Shown here: positions 17,428-26,551 of the stretch, one piece after another | How the letters are laid out: each line of letters starts with the position of its first letter | Numbering within the stretch: position 1 is the stretch's first letter | Translations under genes and position numbers: made by a program | Notes under the pieces: generated by a model | What the model saw: the letters and a program-made list of their open reading frames with translations, nothing else | Databases searched by the model: none | What the model was told of the DNA's origin: nothing | NCBI GenBank assembly: GCA_011390755.1 | Contig: JAABRU010000001.1 | Span: forward strand, 62,001 to 126,000 | Origin: Desulfobacteraceae bacterium | GTDB taxonomy: Bacteria; Desulfobacterota; Desulfobacteria; Desulfobacterales; Desulfococcaceae | Length of the DNA stretch: 64,000 nt | Reading direction: 5' to 3'

Positions 17428-17511
17428 AAAGTTTCCTCCTATGTCTATCTTTTTGCTTTGATTGAATATGCTGCTGAAATTCCAATCTGTTCCGACTATC
17501 TTGCGGCCCGC

Positions 17512-19260
17512 TTACGGAGCATAAAATGAAGACATATCCGTCAATTCCCGGATTTTTGCCAAATCTCTGCGGATTTCCTCTGCCTTTGTCCCGGTTTTGG
17601 GTTCATTGAAACTGAGCATCAGATTTCTGACAGACTGTTCCACCATATCCAGATTGGCATCATAATCTGCCATATTCTCTGTAAGACGGCTTTGAAACCT
17701 GTTCATCAAATCCTCGGAAAAACGCTGATACAGGCTTTGCTGGATTTCTTCGAGTTTTTGGCAGACCTGATCCGCAAAATCCGATTTTACTTTTGAAGGG
17801 TTGGCAATAAGCGACAGAACTGCGGATTTGATTGTGTCTCCTGCATAATGTGTTGCCAGCAGGAGCAGAAGGAAATTCATCATACCCAGAAAAACCCATC
17901 CGCCGATCAGCAGACCCGGTATGACAAAACTGTCATTCCGGTATATCTGGGGCAGAATCGCTGTCAGATTGGCTGTTCCGTGCCGCAGAAGCGAACTGAA
18001 CTGCGCCTCGGTATCTTCATTCCATTCCTCAAACACCTCATCCAGCAGAGGAGAAATCTTTCGTGCCTCCCGCTCCATAAAGCATTTCATTTGCAGGTTT
18101 ACACCGGATTGCAGTTCAGAGGCAAGTCCGGGGTCTTTCAAATCATCCATGCTCAGCATCATAATGGCGGTGCGGAGTTTGGAAGAATACCGGGAGATGA
18201 AATCTGCAAGACTTCCCTGAAATTTTAAAAGAATATCTTCCACTTTGCGCCGGGCTTTCTTATCAATCTCCACCATCTTTTCCTGTATCCGGGTGCGATC
18301 CTTTTGCAGGGTTTCTATACGCGTCTGCAATTCCTCTTTGGATTCGGAAAGTGATTTCAATTGTGTTTCAAGTCCTGAACCCACAGCACGGGCAAGGTTT
18401 CCGAAATCCCGCATCATGGAATTCACCACCGCTGATCCGGCTTCTTTTTCGACATAATCCGTCAGTGCCTGCCGAAGTTCCGGAATTCCGCTTGGAAAAT
18501 CTGTTTCTGCTCCCTGCATAATCTTTTGCAGTTCATTTCGGGAAGAAACGACAAAGACACGCTGATGATCTGTGAAGGCTTTGACAACAGCGTTTATATA
18601 TCCAAGCAACTGCTCCACACCTTTCTGTTCGCCGACTTTGTCACTTTTGTTCATTGCAAAAAATATTTTCCCGGTATGTGTGGAAAACACCTGTGTGGCA
18701 AGAAATTCTTTTTCGCTGGCATCAATTCCCCCGGATTCCGTATCCAGCACCACAACCAGCGCATCAACCTGGGGGATCACTGTGTTAACCACTTCGGAAC
18801 GGATTTCATCCACATCCGCAAAACCGGGGGTATCCACAAGGCGCAGCCCTGTTTTCAAAAACTGTGACGGGAGAGTCACCTCCGCTTTTCGGGCATTTGC
18901 AAGTTTTCCGCAGGAAATGCTTTCCCGGAGTTTTTGCCGGGACACATGGGACAGGTGTCCCTGTTTATCCATAATAACGGCATCCTCTTTGTCGCCGTAA
19001 CGCACAAGCACATTGCACACACTGGCAGGCAGAATGTCCGAGGGAAGCAGAGGTTCACCGACAAGCGCATTGATCAGGCTGGATTTGCCTTTTTTCACTT
19101 TCCCGACAAATGCAATGGTCAGATCATGCTGTTTTCTGCGTTCCTGAATTTTCTGAAACCGGGATTCCGCGTGAGTGAATCCCCATTTGTTTGCAACAGC
19201 CTGCAACTCTGAAGCACGCTGTCCGATTTCATCCATGCGTTCTTTGTACATCTCAAACAT
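17512..19260 (-). CDS. Dynamin-like GTPase 3
   Basis: 582 aa. GGGAGG just upstream selects ATG 19260 rather than the longer frame from 19290. G1 GKVKKGKS (53-60), G3 DTPG (143-146), G4 NKSD (204-207). Coiled-coil region about 300-350. A single strong hydrophobic segment (about 444-470: IPGLLIGGWVFLGMMNF...) differs from the double segments of DLP1 and DLP2. Ends 84 bp upstream of DLP2. Together the three proteins form a heterotypic set, as in tandem bacterial dynamins that work in pairs. Confidence 0.87.
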   Translation of the reverse strand: MFEMYKERMDEIGQRASELQAVANKWGFTHAESRFQKIQERRKQHDLTIAFVGKVKKGKSSLINALVGEPLLPSDILPASVCNVLVRYGDKEDAVIMDKQGHLSHVSRQKLRESISCGKLANARKAEVTLPSQFLKTGLRLVDTPGFADVDEIRSEVVNTVIPQVDALVVVLDTESGGIDASEKEFLATQVFSTHTGKIFFAMNKSDKVGEQKGVEQLLGYINAVVKAFTDHQRVFVVSSRNELQKIMQGAETDFPSGIPELRQALTDYVEKEAGSAVVNSMMRDFGNLARAVGSGLETQLKSLSESKEELQTRIETLQKDRTRIQEKMVEIDKKARRKVEDILLKFQGSLADFISRYSSKLRTAIMMLSMDDLKDPGLASELQSGVNLQMKCFMEREARKISPLLDEVFEEWNEDTEAQFSSLLRHGTANLTAILPQIYRNDSFVIPGLLIGGWVFLGMMNFLLLLLATHYAGDTIKSAVLSLIANPSKVKSDFADQVCQKLEEIQQSLYQRFSEDLMNRFQSRLTENMADYDANLDMVEQSVRNLMLSFNEPKTGTKAEEIRRDLAKIRELTDMSSFYAP

Positions 19261-19283
19261 ACAGCCTCCCTTGTAAGATAAAA

Positions 19284-19691
19284 TCAGCAAAGTTCCGGGA
19301 AAAAGAAACGGTTGGCAGTTTCTGTTCTGTCTTCAGCACGAATTTGCGGCTCAGCAGTTTTGGCATAGTCACCCCTTTGAAATTTATCCAGTTCACTGCT
19401 GATATACGGTATCAGAAACGTGGCAACGACAATGTCATCTACAGGCCCCAACAAAGGATCAGGAATAACGATCCACATGATTCCCCCCAAAATCAATGCT
19501 CTTTTGGATAAGGGAACCTGCGATGACAGAAGATAGTCCTTTAATCCTGTCCATTTTTGGATAAGAGAGGAATAACGGGGTTGGTTGACAATTTTCTGAT
19601 GAAGTGAATCCAGTTTGCTGCTGACCGTCACGGAATTCTGCTGAAGAATTTCGCGGGCTTCATCCTTTGCCTGCTTTGGAATCTGAGACAT
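19284..19691 (-). CDS. DUF1232 (YkvA-type) membrane protein, first gene of DLP operon
   Basis: 135 aa. AAGGAGA upstream selects ATG 19691. The N-terminal half is helical; the C-terminal half holds the DUF1232 signature with LILGGIMWIVIPDPLLGPVDD followed by a hydrophobic VATFLIPYI, so one or two membrane-associated helices. DUF1232 proteins are small inner-membrane proteins of unknown role. The stop codon is 23 bp before DLP3, on the same strand, suggesting co-transcription and perhaps a membrane anchor for the GTPases. Confidence 0.82.
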   Translation of the reverse strand: MSQIPKQAKDEAREILQQNSVTVSSKLDSLHQKIVNQPRYSSLIQKWTGLKDYLLSSQVPLSKRALILGGIMWIVIPDPLLGPVDDIVVATFLIPYISSELDKFQRGDYAKTAEPQIRAEDRTETANRFFFPELC

Positions 19692-19914
19692 GGGTTTCTC
19701 CTTTTCTTTTTCTGATTGCCTGTGTATCTCTGCCACATCCTGCGGATGAGAAAATTTTTCCGCATACGGGATTTCAGCCGGAATTCAGAAATAATACCGA
19801 TAACCAACCGAACCATTGAGTATTTTCTCATTTTTATAGTTATATATTGGCTCTGTGGCAAAGTCAAATCAGAATGAGCAAAGAAGTAAAAGAAATTCGA
19901 TAGCATCTTTACGG

Positions 19915-20222
19915 ATTGCCTGAGCCGCTTCAAAGACGACCCGGCCACCAAAGGCATTGTTATGATTGGCGAAATCGGCGGATCTGCGGAAGAAGAAGCC
20001 GCGGATTATATCAAAGCCAATGTGAAAAAACCGGTGGTGGGATTCATCGCGAGACTCACCGCACCTCCGGGACGCCGCATGGGCCACGCAGGCGCCATCA
20101 TCAGCGGCAACAGCGGAACCGGCCAGAGCAAAGTGGCCGCCATGAAAGCCAACGGCATCAGCGTATGCGAAAACCTGGCCTATCTCAAAGATGTCTGCCA
20201 GGAGACATTCGCAAACGTGTAA
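19915..20222 (+). pseudogene. Partial copy of sucD (3' third)
   Basis: Matches sucD from about 12077 to its stop codon. ATG 19962 to 20222 is still an open frame of 86 codons with only two amino-acid changes visible (V to A, G to R). The last 190 bp differ at about 4 positions from sucD, while the preceding 85 bp differ at about 12, mostly silently. Lacks the CoA-binding domain, so not functional as a ligase subunit. Confidence 0.9.
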
Positions 20223-20371
20223 ATTTCCTTAAAACTCCCCTCACTTGAGGGAGAGGAAGGGGAGGGTGAAAACGGTCATTAATTACAGTCTGTTGTTTCT
20301 CCCCCTCCCGACCTGCCCGCCGGGGGAGGAGAAAGAAGTAATATTGTAAGCCTGTTTCTCTCCTTTCCTTG

Positions 20372-20407
20372 AAACCGGCACCGGGATTGGCCCGGTGCCG
20401 GTTTTTA
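20372..20407 (+). terminator. Rho-independent terminator downstream of sucD fragment
   Basis: AAACCGGCACCGGG pairs with CCCGGTGCCGGTTTTTA, followed by T-rich sequence. It may have terminated the ancestral second sucD gene. Bases 20223-20371 contain CT/AG-rich sequence related to 26604-26740. Confidence 0.85.
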
Positions 20408-20519
20408 TTCATTCAGGAATCTGTCATTTTGATATGCTGGTCCACTGTACAGGACAAAAAATTACATTCTGATATTATTGTATTATGTACGAATATCTGC
20501 ACGAAATATTATTAAAATC

Positions 20520-20589
20520 AGCCACGAATAACACGAATCCGCACGAATCGCATAAACCGTAATTCGTGTAATTTGTGTAATTCGTGGCT
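20520..20589. repeat. Palindromic ACGAAT-type repeat
   Basis: AGCCACGAATAACACGAAT at the left pairs with the inverse of ATTTGTGTAATTCGTGGCT at the right. Internal CGAAT/ATTCG steps make a long imperfect hairpin. This palindrome type is known from many genomes. No gene nearby. Confidence 0.75.
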
Positions 20590-20717
20590 GCAATATTAAA
20601 TCTTCTGAGCAATGGCAAAGATTAAATATTTGATATTAAATAATTTTTTTTCAAATCGTAAATATATTTTATCCTGTACAGTGATGTTGGTCAATATGCC
20701 GGAATTCAGATGCGCTT

Positions 20718-20978
20718 TTATGCCGCAGCCTCCGCTTCTTCTGCTTCGGCAGGTGTCATTGTCAGAATTCCGATTATCTTTGACCGCTTTTCTTCATCCA
20801 GAATCCTGTCCAACTGTTCCCAGAGCATATTCTGACGATCCATCTGGGATTTTCCTGAAAAACTGTCGGAGATGACAAATCCGCCGATTTTCCCTGCCGG
20901 TGTTTTTTCAAGTTCCAGTTCCTGTGCTGAAAACCCCATATCGGATAAAATGTTTTCTAATTCTTCTTTGAAGTCCAT
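20718..20978 (-). CDS. Small protein with BolA-like pattern
   Basis: 86 aa. The middle GGFVISDSFSGKSQMDRQNM resembles the BolA/IbaG segment in which a strand ending in S-x-x-F-x-G is followed by a helix starting with Arg. The conserved His usual in BolA is replaced (RQNM instead of RHRM). The ending is acidic and Ala/Glu-rich. I am not certain of the family; a hypothetical protein is the safe alternative. It stands alone between repeats. Confidence 0.6.
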   Translation of the reverse strand: MDFKEELENILSDMGFSAQELELEKTPAGKIGGFVISDSFSGKSQMDRQNMLWEQLDRILDEEKRSKIIGILTMTPAEAEEAEAAA

Positions 20979-21162
20979 CTTCGTACTCCTATACTGATAA
21001 TTTCAATAGCATTTTCAATTATAACAGAGGAAATAGCTATCTTTAATATTATTCAAATATCACTATAACTCAAATGATTTTTATCATGGTCATCATTTCA
21101 TCATTGAATCATGGTTCAAATACGATTTTCCCATTGATTTAAAACTCGTTTTGCAATAACTC

Positions 21163-21336
21163 TTTAATGTAACATAGTATTTGAGAAAGGAGTGCGAAAA
21201 TTGTTTTTCGCCCACGCTCCGAAGGAGCGTGGGCGAAAGACCGCTCCGCTTAACTTTCGCACTCCGGGTGTCTTTGAATACAATACTGAATATAATCAGC
21301 GTAAAATTTTTTTCTCAAAGGGTATGTTACATTACA
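21163..21336 (+). repeat. MITE-like element, family A, copy A2
   Basis: Same layout as A1: left end TTAATGTAACATAGTATTTG, internal GCTCCGAAGGAGC hairpin, right end AAAGGGTATGTTACATTACA. The left terminal bases have drifted (TTTAATG instead of TGTAATG). Confidence 0.85.
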
Positions 21337-21399
21337 GTAGCAGACGGTTTCCCGAAACAAAGGAGTGCGAAAATTAAGGCGAATGCCGGTTTTTCGCAA

Positions 21400-21492
21400 A
21401 CATTTTTGCTCGTTACCGGTTTCTGCCCGGTAACTCCGATCAGGAGGCAGAGCCTCTCCTGATGCGTTACGAGGCGGAGCCTCGTAACGAGT
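21400..21492 (+). repeat. GC-rich palindrome block, family K (copy without sucD part)
   Basis: Three palindromes in a row: GTTACCGG...CCGGTAAC, ATCAGGAGGCAGAG/CTCTCCTGAT and CGTTACGAGGCGGAGCCTCG-TAACG. Same module as at 23011 and 29938. Lies upstream of the DUF900 gene, whose leader it would form. No gene in 20979-21526. Confidence 0.75.
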
Positions 21493-21526
21493 CCGTAATA
21501 AACATATTCAGAAAGGAATTCACCCC

Positions 21527-23005
21527 ATGCCAAATAACGCCATCCGATCATTTTTCATCTTTCAGATTTTTCTGATGATAGCTGTTCTCCCCTGTTCCGC
21601 CGGAAAAGAGGATGTCTATTTCCGGAACAAAACGGACGGGAGCATCAAGAAAAACTGTTTCCGCATTCAGGGCAGGCATGATGCTTTTCCGGTGCTGAAA
21701 TGTATGGACGAAAACGGTGTCGCTTCGGAGTTTGAGCCGGGGGATGTGTGGGAAGAAGTGGAGATTATTCCGCTCTGTTTTGAATACACAGGGAATGACC
21801 CGGCCATCGGCAAAGGCACGGTCAGGGGCCGGTGCGTGAAGATTGCGGGCAAAGAAAATCCGGAGCCGCTTTATCGCTGTTTTGATGAGGAGATGAATCA
21901 GACGGATTTTGATCCCGGTGCAGACTGGCGGGAAATCCCCATGACAGATGAACGGTGCAAAGCCTTTGCCTGGAAGGATGTGCTGCGGGGCGGTGGGACA
22001 GAAAAGAAATATGTGGAAGTGCAGGTCTTTTACGGCACGGACCGCAAACGCAGCGGTTCCCCAAAACCTGCAAAATTTTACGGGGGCGATAGGGGAAAAT
22101 TGGAATACGGCAAATGCAAAGTGAGCATTCCCGAAGATCACCGCATGGGGAAGCTGGAAAGCCCCTTATGGAAAAAGTATAAACAGAATCCGGAAAAACA
22201 TGTGGTGCTGCTGTCCGTAAATCCGCAGGGCAAGGAGCTGTTTTTTGGGGAGCTGAAAAAAGAGATGCAGCAGGCCAAAGGCAGACAGGCCCTGGTTTTT
22301 GTCCACGGTTTCAATGTGACTTTTGAAGATGCGGCCCGACGCACCGCGCAGATGGCCTATGATTTACAGTTTGCGGGTCTGCCGCTCTTTTACTCCTGGC
22401 CTTCGGAAGGGGATATGAAAAAATATGTGGTGGATGAAACCAATGTGCGCTGGACAGTGCCGCATCTCAAGAATTTTCTGGAAGATGTGGCCCTGCAGAC
22501 CGGTGCGGAAGATATTTTTCTCATCGCCCACAGCATGGGCAACCGGGCATTGACGGCTGCGCTGGGGCTGTTTGCGGATGATGTGGAAAAAGGACGGAAT
22601 GAGAAAACCGTATCCGGATTCAAAGAAATCATCCTGGCGGCTCCGGATATTGATGCGGAGATTTTCAAAAGGGATATTGCCCCCGCGCTGCTCCGCCTGG
22701 GAGCCGGAGTGACATTATATGCCTCATCCGAAGATATGGCCCTGAAAGCATCGGAAACCCTGCACAAATACCCCAGAGCCGGGGATACGGACAACGGTGT
22801 CATCCCGGTTCCGGGCATCCATTTCATAGACGTAAGTGATGTGGACACCAGTTTCATGGAGCATTCCTATTACGGGGATAATGTTTCGGTGATTACGGAT
22901 ATTTTTTACCTGCTCAGGGGATTGAAAAAACCTTCGGAAAGAAGCAATCTGAAAAATATGAAAAAAGGAAGCCGGGTGTATTGGAAGTTTGGGAAGGTGA
23001 AATAA
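21527..23005 (+). CDS. Secreted DUF900-type alpha/beta hydrolase
   Basis: 492 aa with a signal peptide (FFIFQIFLMIAVLPCSA). Residues about 30-140 hold two similar units of about 55 aa, each with C..I.G....P...C.DE and a F(E/D)PG..W.E ending. From about 160 the PF05990 hydrolase begins (VEVQVFYGTDRKRSG). The catalytic triad is probably Ser336 in AHSMGNR, Asp374 in APDID and His446 in MEHSYYG; VFVHGFNV is the oxyanion region. Substrate unknown; esterase or lipase-like activity in the periplasm is inferred. AAGGA lies upstream of ATG 21527. Confidence 0.85.
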   Translation: MPNNAIRSFFIFQIFLMIAVLPCSAGKEDVYFRNKTDGSIKKNCFRIQGRHDAFPVLKCMDENGVASEFEPGDVWEEVEIIPLCFEYTGNDPAIGKGTVRGRCVKIAGKENPEPLYRCFDEEMNQTDFDPGADWREIPMTDERCKAFAWKDVLRGGGTEKKYVEVQVFYGTDRKRSGSPKPAKFYGGDRGKLEYGKCKVSIPEDHRMGKLESPLWKKYKQNPEKHVVLLSVNPQGKELFFGELKKEMQQAKGRQALVFVHGFNVTFEDAARRTAQMAYDLQFAGLPLFYSWPSEGDMKKYVVDETNVRWTVPHLKNFLEDVALQTGAEDIFLIAHSMGNRALTAALGLFADDVEKGRNEKTVSGFKEIILAAPDIDAEIFKRDIAPALLRLGAGVTLYASSEDMALKASETLHKYPRAGDTDNGVIPVPGIHFIDVSDVDTSFMEHSYYGDNVSVITDIFYLLRGLKKPSERSNLKNMKKGSRVYWKFGKVK

Positions 23006-23010
23006 CTATT

Positions 23011-23158
23011 TCTCGTTACGAGGCTCTGCCTCGTAACGAGTCAAAGCTTGTCAATAAATACACAAACCCCTTATCACACCGGGCCAATGCAAAACCGTAT
23101 GCGAAAACCCGGCCTGTCTCAAAGATGTATCTTTGCAACCGTTTAAATTTTATGAAAA
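23011..23158 (+). repeat. Compound repeat K + internally deleted sucD, copy 2
   Basis: Begins with the palindrome CGTTACGAGGCTCTGCCTCG, then a stretch like the 5' end of sucD (CTTGTCAATAAATACACAAA versus CTTGTCAATAAAGACACGAA). It then jumps to the 3' end (GTATGCGAAAACCCGGCCTG, CTCAAAGATGTAT, TTTGCAACCGTTTAA). The same junctions occur in the copy at 29938, so the unit moved after the deletion formed. Confidence 0.75.
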
Positions 23159-23282
23159 AAAACAAGGGCGAACCTTGTTTTCGCCCTTGTGTTCTCTAAA
23201 ATATTGACGGATTTTTTTTCAACAGTTATATTCAGTATCAGGACATAAAAGCACATTTTTTTTATGAATCATTTTTTTATTT

Positions 23283-23442
23283 ACTATAGTTTTGCATTTT
23301 TTATAAGCATTTGATTTTATTTTAACCACGAAATACACGAAAGACTACCGGAAAATATTCATATTCTGCTGTTTTTTTTATATTTTTTTTCGTATATTCC
23401 GTGTGTTTCACGGTTAACTGTAAAAAAATGCAAAAGTACAGT
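23283..23442. repeat. MITE-like element, family J, copy J1
   Basis: 160 bp with ends ACTATAGTTTTGCATTTTTT and the inverse of AAAAAATGCAAAAGTACAGT. An inner ACGAAATACACGA/CGTATATTCCGTGTG palindrome. Second copy at 46847. Lies about 115 bp before the diguanylate cyclase start. Confidence 0.8.
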
Positions 23443-23556
23443 TATTTATTAACGGTATTATTTATGAACAGGGATGAAAAAGCCTCTGTCCGGACGATAT
23501 TCCGCTGCAGAATTCCCGTTTTCTGAATACCATGCCGGGGAGAAGGGGAAAGCATA

Positions 23557-26346
23557 ATGAAAATTACTGACAAATTCGCCAGAAGACGCGGATCGCGCCA
23601 TGAAAGAACCTTAAAAGGAAAAAAGCGTGAGCATAATCTGACGGTCTTAGGGGCAGCGCTGTTTGCAGTGCTCCTGAGTCTGTTTCTGCTGATCGGAGTG
23701 CTGCTTTCCCGCTTTGAATCTGAGCGATACAAACAGCAGGAACCTGAAAAGGTTCAGCAGATGCTGGATGTCATGAAGACTTCCCTTAAGAACCGCATAT
23801 ACTCGAATATCTATAAAGTCTCGGCTGTTAAAGCACTGGTGGCCATGAATCCGGATCTGACGCAGGATGATTTTGCCCGGGCCATGGAGGTTCAGTTCAG
23901 TGGGGAAGGCGACTTGCGGAACATCGGCCTTGCCCAAGACATGGTCATTCAGTTTATGTACCCAATCGAAGGAAATGAAGCTGCCCTTGGGTTAGACTAT
24001 ACAAGGCTTCCCGACCAGTTCGAGGCGGTTGACCTGGCCCGAAGACGTAACAGAATTGTACTTGCCGGTCCTCTTGCACTTGTGCAGGGCGGAGAGGGGA
24101 TTATTGCCCGAATCCCCATCCACATCAAAGATGCAGCCTCAAATCAGGACGAATTCTGGGGGTTTGCCTCGGTGGTTATGAACAGTGAGGCAATTTTTGC
24201 CGGGGCAGGGATGACAGAGGAGAATGATTCTTTGCGCATTGCCATCAGGGGCAGGGATGCCCGCGGTGCAAAAGGAGATGTTTTCTGGGGCGATCCATCG
24301 GTGTTTGAAAATAATCCGGTGACCCGGACCATAGAACTTCCCTACGGAAGCTGGCAGATGGGAGCGATCCCCTCTGCAGGATGGCGTTCATACTCGGCAC
24401 TCTCCACTCCTCTGATGGGGGCCTACCTGTCTGCTGCCTTTATTATCCTTGCCTTTACCGCATTCATGGTTTTTTTACTCGACAAAATGGCCAGGACAGA
24501 GAGCGAGCGTCTTGGCCTGAGCCGCAGTTTTGAACTTATTCTGAAACAAACAAGCGATTTTATCTACTACAAAGATATTAACAGCCGCTTTGTCTTTTGC
24601 AGCCAAACCCTGGCCGGTATTACCCATCATAAGCACTGGAAGGAGATGGTTGGAAAACATGATTTTGAAGTGTTTCCCCATGATATTGCTGCAATTTACA
24701 ATAAAGAAGAAGAACCTGTTTTCAGGGAGGGAAAACCCCTTCTGAACAAAGTCAATCCATATTGCTCAGCAGATGGAAAAACAGGATATGTACAGACCAG
24801 CAAATGGCCTATTTTTGACGATGACAACGCCGTGATTGGTATTTTTGGAATTAGCAGAGATATTACCGGGCAAAAGAAAGCTGCGGAGGCGCTGGAAAGG
24901 GAGCGGAACCTTTTTGCCGAAGGGCCTGTGTTCACCATGGAATGGGGTACAGAACCTTACGGCAACTGGTCTGTAACGTATGCTTCATCCAATGTGGAGC
25001 AGATTCTTGGATACCGCCCCGCGGAGATGCTGCACCCGGAATTTTCCTATAATGACATTATTCATCCTGATGATACTGATCGTATCGTCAAGGAACTCAA
25101 ACATCACATTGCAAACCGGGTTGATTCATTCGGACAGTCTTACAGATTGCGGACAAAAAACGGTCGGCACATCTGGTGTTATGATTTCACGATGCTGATT
25201 CGCGATGAAGAAGGCAGCCTGACGGCTATCCGCAGTTATCTGTATGACCAGAGTGCCCAAAAAAAGGCGGAAGAGGCCCTGCGCATCGCCGAGGAAAGAT
25301 TGGAGAAAACAGCTTATGACCTGACCGAGAATATTCCGGTTGGCACATACACCATGGTGCAGCCCGCCCATGGGGGAATGGCGAATTTCGCGTTCATGAG
25401 CAGTCGTTTTCTGGAGTTGACAGGACTGACCCGCGAAGAGGCCGCCTCCGATCCGTTGAAAGGGTTTGCGTGCGTACATCCTGATGACTTTGATGAATGG
25501 GTGGCCCTGAATGCGAAGACCTTTGAAGAAAAAAAGCCTTTTTTCGGTGAGACGAGACTTGTTGTCAATGGTGAAATCCGGTGGATAACCGCCGAGTCCA
25601 TTCCACGCACCCTGCCGGACGGAACGACAGTGTGGGAGGGCGTACTGGCCGACATCACCGACCGCAAACAGGCAGAAGCAATTTTGCATGAAACCAACGC
25701 CGCTCTTGAAAAAGAGGTGGCGGAGCGAAGAATCATCGAAGAGGAACTCAGGATCAAGACCGATATGCTGGAGAAGCTCTCCATGCGAGACGGTCTTACA
25801 GACATCCCCAACCGCCGCTACTTTGATGAACGGGCAAATCTGGAGTGGCGGCGCGCCGTGCGGAGCGGACTCCCCCTTTCCCTGGTGATGATGGATATTG
25901 ACCACTTCAAACTTTACAACGACCACTACGGCCACGGAGCCGGGGATGACTGCCTGAAGCAGGTGGCCCGGGCGCTGATGAAGTCCTGCACCCGTCCCTC
26001 GGATCTGGTGGCGCGCTACGGGGGCGAGGAATTTGTCGCCCTGCTGCCGGAAACAGATGCGGAGGGAGCGCGCTGTCTCGCCGAGAAAATGCGGGCAGCT
26101 GCAGAGGCTCTCTCTGTCCCCCACGATTTTTCCGGTACCGCCGGGGTAGTGACTTTGAGTGTGGGGGTGGCAACCCATGGAAGCGAAAGTGTCAAGACCG
26201 ATCTGCAGCACCTGCACAAGTGTGCGGACCGGGCCCTTTACCGCGCCAAGGCACAGGGACGAAACCGGGTGCAGGGGGAGGCCGCGGCTGCGGACATGGA
26301 AACTGACGCGGAGACCGCAGCCGGAAATCGCAGTCCGTCCTCATGA
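23557..26346 (+). CDS. Membrane diguanylate cyclase: CHASE-like sensor, three PAS, GGDEF
   Basis: 929 aa. TM helix 29-50, periplasmic CHASE-like region about 85-275, TM 286-308, PAS domains about 320-440, 450-570 and 585-705 (each ending in a PAC-type DITxxK segment), GGDEF domain about 745-905. Active-site motif GGEEF (822-826) is intact. RPSD (813-816), the RxxD inhibitory site five residues before it, is present, so product inhibition by c-di-GMP is likely. Predicted to make c-di-GMP in response to an external ligand. The acidic 25-residue tail is not part of the domain and overlaps a CHAT fragment in another frame. Good ribosome site GAGAAGGGG. Confidence 0.93.
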   Translation: MKITDKFARRRGSRHERTLKGKKREHNLTVLGAALFAVLLSLFLLIGVLLSRFESERYKQQEPEKVQQMLDVMKTSLKNRIYSNIYKVSAVKALVAMNPDLTQDDFARAMEVQFSGEGDLRNIGLAQDMVIQFMYPIEGNEAALGLDYTRLPDQFEAVDLARRRNRIVLAGPLALVQGGEGIIARIPIHIKDAASNQDEFWGFASVVMNSEAIFAGAGMTEENDSLRIAIRGRDARGAKGDVFWGDPSVFENNPVTRTIELPYGSWQMGAIPSAGWRSYSALSTPLMGAYLSAAFIILAFTAFMVFLLDKMARTESERLGLSRSFELILKQTSDFIYYKDINSRFVFCSQTLAGITHHKHWKEMVGKHDFEVFPHDIAAIYNKEEEPVFREGKPLLNKVNPYCSADGKTGYVQTSKWPIFDDDNAVIGIFGISRDITGQKKAAEALERERNLFAEGPVFTMEWGTEPYGNWSVTYASSNVEQILGYRPAEMLHPEFSYNDIIHPDDTDRIVKELKHHIANRVDSFGQSYRLRTKNGRHIWCYDFTMLIRDEEGSLTAIRSYLYDQSAQKKAEEALRIAEERLEKTAYDLTENIPVGTYTMVQPAHGGMANFAFMSSRFLELTGLTREEAASDPLKGFACVHPDDFDEWVALNAKTFEEKKPFFGETRLVVNGEIRWITAESIPRTLPDGTTVWEGVLADITDRKQAEAILHETNAALEKEVAERRIIEEELRIKTDMLEKLSMRDGLTDIPNRRYFDERANLEWRRAVRSGLPLSLVMMDIDHFKLYNDHYGHGAGDDCLKQVARALMKSCTRPSDLVARYGGEEFVALLPETDAEGARCLAEKMRAAAEALSVPHDFSGTAGVVTLSVGVATHGSESVKTDLQHLHKCADRALYRAKAQGRNRVQGEAAAADMETDAETAAGNRSPSS

Positions 26347-26537
26347 CCCTCTGGCCTGTGGGCGATGCATCCTCCGGCATCTTCATGGAAACCTTCTGCG
26401 ACACCCGGCTTTTCTCCGACAGGCTCACCCCATCCGAAGTCCTGCACAAAACCCGGCTTCGCTTCATTGAAAATCCGCCCAAACCCGGATATGATGACCC
26501 CGCTGTCTGGTCGCCCTGCGGCCTCGCGGGGCCGTGA
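26343..26537 (+). pseudogene. C-terminal fragment of a CHAT-domain protein
   Basis: 64 codons overlapping the cyclase stop codon. LMTLWPVGDASSGIFMETF, then SDRLTPSEVLHKTRL and the ending DPAVWSPCGLAGP fit the last third of CHAT (caspase-like) domains, which end W-x-P-x-x-L-x-G. Similarity extends a few codons upstream in the same frame (QSVLMTLW). The catalytic His/Cys part is missing. Probably a remnant left by recombination. Confidence 0.6.
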
Positions 26538-26551
26538 GCAGAAATGACTCA

